The position numbers were made by a program, and so were the translations under genes. A model generated the notes under the pieces. The model worked only from the letters and a program-made list of their open reading frames with translations, was not told the DNA's origin and made no database searches. From NCBI GenBank assembly GCA_029256565.1, contig JAQSXQ010000205.1, forward strand, positions 1 through 5,130: a stretch of DNA of 5,130 nucleotides, written 5' to 3'. Origin of the DNA: Mycobacterium sp. (GTDB lineage: Bacteria > Actinomycetota > Actinomycetes > Mycobacteriales > Mycobacteriaceae). Of the stretch, positions 1-5,130 are shown piece after piece. Position 1 is the first letter of the stretch; each line of letters begins with the position of its first letter.

Positions 1-896
1 CGGAAGAGGCTGAACGGCACCACGGGGTTGACCGCGTTGCGTTCGACGAAGACGAATGCTCCGAACAACACGAGCGCAGCGGTGCAGGAGCCCAGCGTCA
101 GAGCCGACGTCCAGCCCTTCTCCGGTCCCATCGAGAAGCCGAACACCGCAGCCGTGCACGCCAGCGTCGCCAGGATGGCGCCAGCCGCGTCGAGCTTCAT
201 CCGCTCGCGGTTGGTCTCGCGCAGCGTCTTGCGCGCCAGATAGATCATGACCAGGCCGATCGGCACGTTCACCAGGAACGCCCAGCGCCACGACACCTCG
301 GTCAGCGCACCGCCGACGACCAGACCCATCACGGAACCGATACCCGTCATCGCCGCGAACACCGCGGTCGCGGTGTTGCGGGCCGGGCCCTTCGGGAATG
401 TCGTCGCGATCAGCGCCAGACCGGTCGGCGACGCGATCGCGGCACCGACGCCCTGCAGCAGCCGAGCGATGACGAGCGTCGACTCGTCCCACGCGACACC
501 GCAGAGAATGGAGGCGATGGTGAACAGCGCGACGCCGCCGATGAAGGTCTTCTTGCGGCCGATGGTGTCGCCGAGGCGACCACCGAGCAGCATCAGCCCG
601 CCGAACGTCAAGACGTAGGCCGTGATGACCCAGCTGCGCCCGGCGTCGGACAGGTTGAGTTCGTCCTGGATCTTAGGAAGCGCGACGATCGCGACGGTGC
701 TGTCCATCGTCGCCAGCAGCTGCATGCCGCCGATCGCGATGACCGCGGCGAGGAAGCGACGTGACGGCAACCACGTTGGGTACCAACTGCTTCGCGTGAT
801 CTGCGTGGGCGTGATCGGCATGGGGAGCGCCCCTTCGCCGGAGTCCTCGGACTTACGGCCGGCAACGGCGCGCTCCGCGTCATTGAGAGCGGGCAT
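1..896 (-). CDS. efpA: EfpA, MFS drug-efflux transporter (DHA2/QacA type), 5' part only
   Basis: An inner-membrane proton-driven exporter of the 14-helix QacA/EmrB family; EfpA in mycobacteria is linked to drug tolerance. The window holds the first 298 codons of a protein that is about 530 residues in M. tuberculosis; the frame is still open at the left edge. A polar N-terminal tail (residues 1-46) precedes the first membrane segment. Family motifs visible: D1 at about 61-76 (LATMDSTVAIVALPKI, with Asp65), motif A at 105-116 (GGRLGDTIGRKK), motif B around Arg145 (RLLQGVGAA), motif C at 187-198 (GSVMGLVVGGAL, Leu where the usual GPxxGG has Pro). Hydrophobic stretches fit about seven helices before the cut. 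The ATG at 896 is chosen because the N-terminus (MPALNDAERAV) resembles remembered M. tuberculosis EfpA (MTALNDTERAV), and GTAAGG lies 9 bases upstream. It sits 33 bases after cysG, same strand. Identity is very secure; substrate is not readable from sequence. Confidence 0.95.
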   Translation of the reverse strand, partial: MPALNDAERAVAGRKSEDSGEGALPMPITPTQITRSSWYPTWLPSRRFLAAVIAIGGMQLLATMDSTVAIVALPKIQDELNLSDAGRSWVITAYVLTFGGLMLLGGRLGDTIGRKKTFIGGVALFTIASILCGVAWDESTLVIARLLQGVGAAIASPTGLALIATTFPKGPARNTATAVFAAMTGIGSVMGLVVGGALTEVSWRWAFLVNVPIGLVMIYLARKTLRETNRERMKLDAAGAILATLACTAAVFGFSMGPEKGWTSALTLGSCTAALVLFGAFVFVERNAVNPVVPFSLF

Positions 897-929
897 GCTC
901 GATTACCTTACAGTAATCTTAGGAATCCT
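897..929 (-). promoter_or_regulatory. efpA-cysG intergenic gap with possible efpA promoter
   Basis: This 33-base gap is the only real spacer before efpA and is clearly AT-richer than its surroundings. Read on the minus strand it contains TAAGAT (916-921), a fair -10 hexamer of the TAnnnT kind. No good -35 is visible 16-18 bases upstream, where the sequence is the GC-rich end of cysG. It also contains GTAAGG (906-911), which can pair with the 16S rRNA end and lies 9 bases from the ATG. If TAAGAT is the -10, transcription would start near 909, leaving a leader of only about 14 bases that cuts into the ribosome site. The Shine-Dalgarno may therefore serve mainly transcripts running in from cysG. 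The promoter call is inference; no terminator-like hairpin with a U tract is present. Confidence 0.4.
901..918. promoter_or_regulatory. Inverted repeat, likely repressor operator for efpA
   Basis: A perfect dyad with 6-base arms and a 6-base spacer: GATTAC-CTTACA-GTAATC. A second, tighter dyad is nested in it: TTAC-A-GTAA at 908-916. The TTAC half therefore occurs twice, five bases apart (903-906 and 908-911), facing a single GTAA. It overlaps both the proposed -10 and the ribosome-binding site and ends four bases before the efpA ATG, a position where a bound protein would block transcription. Short TTAC/GTAA dyads like this are typical of TetR-family operators, and efflux genes are common targets. 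The regulator is not in the window and cannot be named. Confidence 0.55.
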
Positions 930-2138
930 TTAACCCGCGAAGGCTGCCACGGCCCCGATCACGATGATCGCGGGGGGCCTTATGCCCTCCGAACGGATCT
1001 GTTCGGCCGCACTCGCCAGCGTCGTCCGCAGCGTCCGCTGCGCGGCGGTCGTGCCGTGCTGCACGACGACCACCGGGGTTTCCGCAGGTCGGCCGCCTTC
1101 CAGCAGCACCTTCGCGAACAGCTCGATGCGCTCGACGGCCATCAGCAGGACGATCGTTCCGGACAGCGCAGCGAGTGCATCCCAATTCACTAACGATTCG
1201 GGATGGTCGGGTGCGAGATGCCCGCTGACCACCACGAATTCGTGGTTCACGGCCCGGTGCGTCACGGGCACGCCGGCCATCGCGGGAACCGATATGGCGC
1301 TGGTCACACCGGGTACGACGGTCACCGGGATCCCGGCCTCGGCGCACGCGATCACCTCTTCGTAGCCGCGCGCGAACACGAACGGGTCACCGCCCTTGAG
1401 GCGGACGACGAACTTGCCTTCCCTGGCCCGTTCCACCAGCACGGCGTTGATCGCGTCCTGGGCCATCGCCCGCCCGTACGGGATCTTCGCGGCGTCGATC
1501 ACCTCGACGTGCGGGGCCAGCTCTGCGAGCAGTTCGGGCGGGGCCAGCCGGTCGGCGACGACGACGTCGGCCTGGGCGAGCAACCTGCGTCCACGCACCG
1601 TGATCAGCTCGGGGTCTCCCGGCCCGCCGCCGACCAGCGCGACGCCGCCGCGCAGCGATTCGGACCCCGTGTCGGCGATCACGCCGCTCTGCAGTGCCTC
1701 GTTGATCGCGGTGCGGATCGCGGCGGAGCGCCGGTGCTCCCCGCCTGCCAGCACGCCGACCGACAGCCCGTCGTACTCGAAGGACGCCGGGGTCACCGCG
1801 GTGCCGTCCTGTGCCGCGTCGGCGCGCACGCAGAACACGTGCCTGCTCTCGGCCTCCGCGACGATCGCGGCGTTGACGTCCGGGTCGTCGGTGGCGGCCA
1901 TGGCGTACCAGGCGCCTTCGAGGTCACCGTCGCGGTAGTCGCGCAGCTCCAGGTGGATGCCCGGCCGCTGATCCTTGAGTGCTTCGACAGCGGGCGTGGC
2001 GGCTCTGGCGATCACGTGCACGTCGGCGCCGTTGGCCAGCAGCAGGGGCAACCGCCGCTGGGCGACGGTGCCGCCGCCGATCACGACGACCTTGCGGCCG
2101 GACAGCCGAAGACCGACGAGGTAGGCGTTCTCGGTCAC
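930..2138 (-). CDS. cysG: CysG-like fusion: precorrin-2 dehydrogenase + uroporphyrinogen-III C-methyltransferase
   Basis: Bifunctional cytoplasmic enzyme of 402 residues. The C-terminal domain (about 166-402) is the SAM-dependent SUMT/CobA enzyme that methylates uroporphyrinogen III at C2 and C7 to precorrin-2. It shows LVGGGPGDPELIT (168-180), RLKGGDPFVFARG (246-258), VVPGVTSA (274-281) and GVPVTHR (289-295). The N-terminal domain (about 1-150) is a Met8p/SirC-type NAD-dependent precorrin-2 dehydrogenase with GGGTVAQRR (21-29) in its Rossmann fold; Asp107 aligns with catalytic Asp104 of enteric CysG. Compared with enteric CysG (457 residues) the middle dimerisation segment is missing, and the phosphoserine position (Ser128) is Ala131. 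It would feed both cobalamin and sirohaem. Start: GTG at 2138 is preferred because GGCGGG sits 5 bases upstream and homologues as I recall begin MTEN. GTG at 2144, overlapping the cobB stop by four bases, would add two residues. Confidence 0.93.
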   Translation of the reverse strand: MTENAYLVGLRLSGRKVVVIGGGTVAQRRLPLLLANGADVHVIARAATPAVEALKDQRPGIHLELRDYRDGDLEGAWYAMAATDDPDVNAAIVAEAESRHVFCVRADAAQDGTAVTPASFEYDGLSVGVLAGGEHRRSAAIRTAINEALQSGVIADTGSESLRGGVALVGGGPGDPELITVRGRRLLAQADVVVADRLAPPELLAELAPHVEVIDAAKIPYGRAMAQDAINAVLVERAREGKFVVRLKGGDPFVFARGYEEVIACAEAGIPVTVVPGVTSAISVPAMAGVPVTHRAVNHEFVVVSGHLAPDHPESLVNWDALAALSGTIVLLMAVERIELFAKVLLEGGRPAETPVVVVQHGTTAAQRTLRTTLASAAEQIRSEGIRPPAIIVIGAVAAFAG

Positions 2139-2140
2139 GA

Positions 2141-3541
2141 TCACCCGCCGAGCTTAGAGGCTGCAAGTGCGGCGCTCGACTCGGCTGCCGCCGCCGCGAA
2201 CCGGGTGGCAGCAGCCGGGTGGGCCGCGGCGTGGGTGTGCAGGTACGCCGCATGGACGCCGTCGAGCACGGCGCCGTCGGACACGGCACGCATCGCGGCG
2301 CTCGTCGACCCCGCGCGAAAGACCCACGCTGGCGCGTAGTCTCGCGTGAACTCGACCGCGGTGCGGTGGAACTCGTGACCTACCGCACGCGAGCCTGCGG
2401 CATGCAGCGTCGAGTCGGACGTCGCCACGGCGTCGCGGTAGCCGAGGGTGAGCCGCGGCGTGAAGGTCGCAGAGCCCGCGAGGACACCGCACATCGGTGC
2501 GCCGTCGAGGTCGTCGACGAGGTAGGTCAGCCCCGCGCATTCGGCGTGGATGGGCCCGCCGGAGCGGGCGAGGTCCCGGATCTGTTCGCGCACGGTCTCA
2601 TTGGCCGACAGCTCACCGGTGAACTGCTCCGGGAACCCACCGGGCAGCACGACCGCCCCGGTGCCGTGGGGCAGCGGATCGATCAGCGGGTCGAAGTCGA
2701 CGACCTCGGCGCCGGTGGCGCACAGCAGTTCGCGGTGCTCGGGGTAGCCGAAGCTGAACGCCCGCCCGGCCGCCATCGCGATCACCGCGCCGCGGCCCGT
2801 GGGTTCCGCGACGGCCGGGTCCCATGCCGGGCCGCCGACATGCCCTGCGGCGGCGGCGATCACTGCGGCCAGGTCGACGTGGCGGGTCACCAGATCGGTC
2901 ATCGCCGCCACTGCACGGTCGGCCATTGCGCCGTACTCGACGGCGGTCACCAGGCCGAGATGCCGTGACGGGATGGACAATTCGTCGGCGCGGGGTATGG
3001 CGCCGAGCACCTGCACGCCTGCGTGTTCGCAGGCCTGCCGCAGCACCTCCTCGTGCCGCGGCGATCCGACGCGGTTGAGGATCACCCCGGCGATCCGCAG
3101 CGAGTCGTCGAACGTCGAGAAGCCGTGCAGCAGTGCGCCGACGCTCTGGCTCTGGCCGCGGGCGTCGACCACCAGCACCACCGGCGCGCCAAGCAGACCG
3201 GCGACCTGCGCGGTGGACCCGCGGGCCACGCCGGTGGCTTGCGGATCGATGCGGCCGTCGAACAGGCCCATCACGCCTTCGATCACGGCGACGTCGCAAC
3301 CGTGGCTGCCGTGCAGGAAGAGCGGCCCGATCAGGTGCTCCCCCACCAGCACGGGATCGAGATTGCGGCCCGGCCGCCCGGTGGCCAGCGCGTGGTAGCC
3401 GGGATCGATGAAGTCGGGGCCCACCTTGAACGGCGCGACCCGGTGTCCGGCCCGCCGCAACGCCCCCATCAGGCCGGTGGCGACGGTGGTCTTGCCGCTA
3501 CCCGAGGAGGGCGCGGCGACGACGATGGCGGGCACGCTCAC
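2141..3541 (-). CDS. cobB: CobB, cobyrinate/hydrogenobyrinate a,c-diamide synthase
   Basis: ATP- and glutamine-dependent amidotransferase that converts the a and c carboxylates of the corrin ring to amides; cytoplasmic, 466 residues, the usual size. The N-terminal synthetase domain (about 1-230) is a dethiobiotin-synthetase-like P-loop fold with SSGSGKTT (12-19), KVGPDFIDPGYH (39-50), and VIEGVMGLFDG (86-96). The C-terminal class-I glutaminase-like domain (about 250-450) carries PGGFPEQF (300-307), nucleophile Cys335 in HAECAGLTYL (332-341), GHEFHRT (388-394) and the histidine pair YLHTH (433-437). An Ala-rich tail closes the protein. Start: the GTG at 3541, 10 bases after the cobO stop with GGTGAG 9 bases upstream, gives MSVPAIVVAAP, ending just before the P-loop as family members do. 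An in-frame ATG at 3589 would add 16 residues and overlap cobO. The stop overlaps or abuts cysG, so coupling is likely. Whether the substrate is the cobalt-free or cobalt form depends on the chelatase route, not visible here. Confidence 0.95.
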   Translation of the reverse strand: MSVPAIVVAAPSSGSGKTTVATGLMGALRRAGHRVAPFKVGPDFIDPGYHALATGRPGRNLDPVLVGEHLIGPLFLHGSHGCDVAVIEGVMGLFDGRIDPQATGVARGSTAQVAGLLGAPVVLVVDARGQSQSVGALLHGFSTFDDSLRIAGVILNRVGSPRHEEVLRQACEHAGVQVLGAIPRADELSIPSRHLGLVTAVEYGAMADRAVAAMTDLVTRHVDLAAVIAAAAGHVGGPAWDPAVAEPTGRGAVIAMAAGRAFSFGYPEHRELLCATGAEVVDFDPLIDPLPHGTGAVVLPGGFPEQFTGELSANETVREQIRDLARSGGPIHAECAGLTYLVDDLDGAPMCGVLAGSATFTPRLTLGYRDAVATSDSTLHAAGSRAVGHEFHRTAVEFTRDYAPAWVFRAGSTSAAMRAVSDGAVLDGVHAAYLHTHAAAHPAAATRFAAAAAESSAALAASKLGG

Positions 3542-3551
3542 GCCGACCCAC

Positions 3552-4166
3552 TCACCATTCGATGCCGCGCTGACCCTTGCGGCCGGCATCCATCGGGTGC
3601 TTGACCTTGGTCATCTCGGTGACGAGGTCCGCGGCGTCGATCAGTGCGGCGGGGGCATCGCGGCCCGTGATGACGACGTGCTGATTGCCGGGACGCGACG
3701 CCAGCACGTCGACGACGTCACCGACGTCGACCCAGCCCCACTTGAGCGGGTAGGTGAACTCGTCGAGCACGTAGAAGTCGTGACGCTGCTCGGAGATTCG
3801 CCGGGATATCTCGGCCCATCCGTCGGCGGCCGCCGCGGCATGGTCGACGTCGTCACCCTGCTTGCGGGTCCACGACCAGCCCGAGCCCATCTTGTGCCAC
3901 TCGACCGCACCGCCGACGCCATGCTCGTCGTGCAGTTCGCCGAGTCGGCGGAAGGCGGCCTCCTCGCCCACCTTCCACTTCGCACTCTTGACGAATTGGA
4001 AGACCCCGATGTCGAAACCCTGGTTCCAGGCGCGCAGGGCCATGCCGAACGCTGCGGTCGACTTGCCCTTGCCAGGGCCGGTGTGGACGGCGAGCAACGG
4101 CGCATTGCGGCGCGCCCTGGTCGTCAGTCCGTCTGCGGGGACGACGAGCGGTTGACCCTGTGGCAT
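3552..4166 (-). CDS. cobO: CobO, cob(I)yrinic acid a,c-diamide adenosyltransferase (BtuR/CobO family)
   Basis: Transfers the 5'-deoxyadenosyl group of ATP to the reduced cobalt of corrinoids, making the Co-C bond of adenosylcobalamin; cytoplasmic. The 204 residues match the family's normal length. The family P-loop variant GPGKGKST is at 30-37, the segment VFQFVKSAKW at 55-64, the acidic Walker-B-like strand FYVLDEF at 131-137, GWVDV at 144-148, and the conserved basic C-terminal end KGQRGIEW finishes the protein, indicating it is complete. An N-terminal stretch of about 20 residues with several Arg precedes the fold, as is usual in BtuR proteins. The ATG at 4166 is firm: AGAGGAG lies 4 bases upstream. 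It starts 16 bases after the chelatase-like gene and its stop is 10 bases before cobB, so it is an internal operon gene. Confidence 0.96.
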   Translation of the reverse strand: MPQGQPLVVPADGLTTRARRNAPLLAVHTGPGKGKSTAAFGMALRAWNQGFDIGVFQFVKSAKWKVGEEAAFRRLGELHDEHGVGGAVEWHKMGSGWSWTRKQGDDVDHAAAAADGWAEISRRISEQRHDFYVLDEFTYPLKWGWVDVGDVVDVLASRPGNQHVVITGRDAPAALIDAADLVTEMTKVKHPMDAGRKGQRGIEW

Positions 4167-4170
4167 CGGA

Positions 4171-4177
4171 CTCCTCT
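4171..4177 (-). promoter_or_regulatory. Strong ribosome-binding site of cobO
   Basis: The minus strand reads AGAGGAG followed by TCCG and the cobO ATG. It is the best Shine-Dalgarno in the window and fixes the cobO start. It lies in the 16-base gap after the chelatase-like gene, so cobO can start translation independently of its upstream neighbour. Confidence 0.8.
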
Positions 4178-4182
4178 GCTAG

Positions 4183-5130
4183 CTAGGCGGCTTGGCGTTG
4201 ATCGGCACGCTGCCGGACCAGCTGGGCCAGGCCGTCGGCGCGGAGATCGGCCAGCCGGACGGCGGGTGCTCCCAGCCGGTGGGCCAGGTCTTCGGCCAAC
4301 CCCAGTCTGACGTACGACGTCTCGCAGTCCACGACCACGGCGGCCACCCCCTCGGCGGCCAGCATGGCGGCTGCGGTCCTGGTGCGTCCCAGTGGATCCG
4401 GACCGCCGGTGGCCCGACCGTCGGTGACGACCACGACCAGGCTGCGACGGGCGCGGTCGCGGGCCTTCTCGCGCAGCACGACGTCACGCGCCTTGAGCAG
4501 GCCGAGCGCCAGCGGAGTCTTGCCGCCGGTGTCGAACCGCGCGAGCCGACGGCTGGCGATGTGCACCGAGGACGTCGGCGGCAGCGCGACGTCTGCGCGT
4601 TGGCCGCGGAACGTGATGACGGCGACCTTGTCGCGACGCTCGTAGGCGTCGCGCAGCAGCGACAGCGTGGCGCCGCCGACCGCGGCCATCCGGTCGCGGG
4701 CCGCCATGGATCCGGAGGCGTCGACGACGAAGACCACCAGGTTGCCCTCGCGGCCCTCCCGTACCGAGCGCCGGACGTCGTCGGCCGCGACGGTCACCCT
4801 GCCGCCGTGGCGTTGCCGGCCTGCCGCGGTCAGCAGCGTGCCGAACAGGTGTACGCCGTGTCCTGCGACCAGGTCATCGGTCGCCGCGATCGACTTGCCG
4901 GTCGCATTGCGGGCACGCGACCGCCTGCCGGGCGCGCCCTCGCCCACGCCGGGCACGACGAGGGCCTTGGTCCGGAACGTCGCCGACGGCGCGGCATTCG
5001 GCTTCGACTTGGCCTCGGAGTTGGACTTCTGCTGTGGCGCAGCGCCGTTCGGCGTGTCCGCGGCCTGACCACCGCCGCCACCGGGCGGTTCCGGTTCGGG
5101 GCCGTCGGGTTCGGGACCGTCGGGCTCGGC
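4183..5130 (-). CDS. Magnesium/cobalt-chelatase-like protein with C-terminal VWA domain (ChlD/BchD-like), 3' part only
   Basis: The last 315 residues are visible; the frame is open at the right edge, so the N-terminus lies outside. Numbering from the edge: residues 1-30 are an acidic Pro/Gly-rich linker with PEPDG repeats, then a polar K/S/N/A segment (about 33-50). A basic GRRSRARN stretch (about 68-75) precedes a VWA/integrin-I domain from about 130. Its metal site is complete: DASGSM (137-142), the Thr of GGKTPL (Thr205) and VTDGRA (Asp237). This linker-plus-VWA layout is that of ChlD/BchD and CobT, subunits that couple an AAA+ ATPase ring to the large chelatase subunit. By synteny it corresponds to M. 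tuberculosis Rv2850c (about 629 residues, annotated as possible magnesium chelatase), so an AAA+ domain is expected upstream. Chlorophyll synthesis is not expected here; a role with a CobN cobaltochelatase is the natural inference. The GTG at 4956 is internal, not the start. Confidence 0.88.
   Translation of the reverse strand, partial: AEPDGPEPDGPEPEPPGGGGGQAADTPNGAAPQQKSNSEAKSKPNAAPSATFRTKALVVPGVGEGAPGRRSRARNATGKSIAATDDLVAGHGVHLFGTLLTAAGRQRHGGRVTVAADDVRRSVREGREGNLVVFVVDASGSMAARDRMAAVGGATLSLLRDAYERRDKVAVITFRGQRADVALPPTSSVHIASRRLARFDTGGKTPLALGLLKARDVVLREKARDRARRSLVVVVTDGRATGGPDPLGRTRTAAAMLAAEGVAAVVVDCETSYVRLGLAEDLAHRLGAPAVRLADLRADGLAQLVRQRADQRQAA
5093..5130 (-). repeat. Short in-frame direct repeat coding the PEPDG linker
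   Basis: Two 15-base units (5093-5107 and 5108-5122), differing at one base, and the start of a third at the window edge. On the minus strand they code the repeated pentapeptide PEPDG, continuing into EPEPP and then five Gly. It forms the flexible acidic hinge typical between the AAA+ and VWA parts of ChlD-like proteins. Because the unit is a multiple of three, copy number can change by slippage without breaking the frame; the total number of units is not visible. Confidence 0.7.

Noticed and set aside
921..929. AGGA-A-TCCT mini-dyad next to the efpA operator
   Set aside because: Four-base arms are too short to support a second operator or a terminator, and no U tract follows.
28..933. Several plus-strand open frames opposite efpA
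   Set aside because: Low-complexity Arg/Pro/Ser/Ala products in the shadow of efpA, whose minus-strand frame runs unbroken from 896 to the window edge with all MFS motifs.
1203..2339. Long plus-strand open frame of 378 codons opposite cysG and the cobB end
   Set aside because: It is an antisense shadow of high-GC coding sequence: the product is rich in Arg, Gly, His and Ala without a family motif, and the minus strand holds clear enzymes over the same bases.
4179..4186. CTAGCTAG palindrome between the chelatase-like gene and cobO
   Set aside because: Only eight bases, overlapping the TAG stop codon in an operon-internal gap, with no promoter elements; most likely chance.
3408..4310. Plus-strand open frame of 300 codons opposite cobO
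   Set aside because: It spans the cobO/cobB and cobO/chelatase junctions on the opposite strand and shows no recognisable domain; the minus-strand genes have complete motif sets.
4183..4956. A 257-residue stand-alone VWA protein starting at the GTG at 4956
   Set aside because: The same frame stays open upstream to the window edge and encodes the expected acidic Pro-rich linker, so the GTG is internal.
1..5130. Search for a cobalamin riboswitch, tRNA, insertion sequence, CRISPR array or attachment site
   Set aside because: Gaps between genes are 33 bases or less, so there is no room for a riboswitch or RNA gene; no transposase, terminal repeats or spacer arrays are seen. A B12 riboswitch, if any, would lie beyond the right edge upstream of the operon.

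Overview
The window is a piece of a high-GC actinobacterial chromosome, almost certainly from a mycobacterium and probably a fast-growing Mycolicibacterium. This rests on two things: the efflux-pump protein resembles M. tuberculosis EfpA closely, as I remember that sequence, and the gene order matches the M. tuberculosis Rv2850c-Rv2849c-Rv2848c-Rv2847c-Rv2846c run. Both are recall, not a search.

All five genes lie on the minus strand, so transcription runs from the right edge to the left. In that order they are: the C-terminal half of a magnesium/cobalt-chelatase-like protein with a von Willebrand A domain (5130 to 4183, 5' end outside the window); cobO, corrinoid adenosyltransferase (4166 to 3552); cobB, cobyrinate/hydrogenobyrinate a,c-diamide synthase (3541 to 2141); cysG, a precorrin-2 dehydrogenase fused to uroporphyrinogen-III methyltransferase (2138 or 2144 to 930); and the first 298 codons of efpA, an MFS drug-efflux pump (896 to 1, 3' end outside the window). 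The first four genes are separated by 16, 10 and 2 (or minus 4) bases, which is the packing of one translationally coupled operon.

Together they cover separate steps of cobalamin and sirohaem synthesis. CysG makes precorrin-2 from uroporphyrinogen III at the entry. CobB amidates the a and c side chains of the corrin ring. A CobN-type chelatase, not in this window, would insert cobalt, perhaps driven by the AAA+/VWA protein. CobO then attaches the adenosyl ligand. efpA is a membrane exporter with no obvious biosynthetic role. It follows after a 33-base gap that holds a compact inverted repeat, a likely repressor site, so it may be read both from the operon and from its own regulated promoter.

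The stretch is coding nearly end to end, with no mobile element, RNA gene, CRISPR array, riboswitch or convincing terminator. I see no undescribed system. The points most worth a second look are the chelatase-subunit question, the reduced CysG architecture and the efpA operator.
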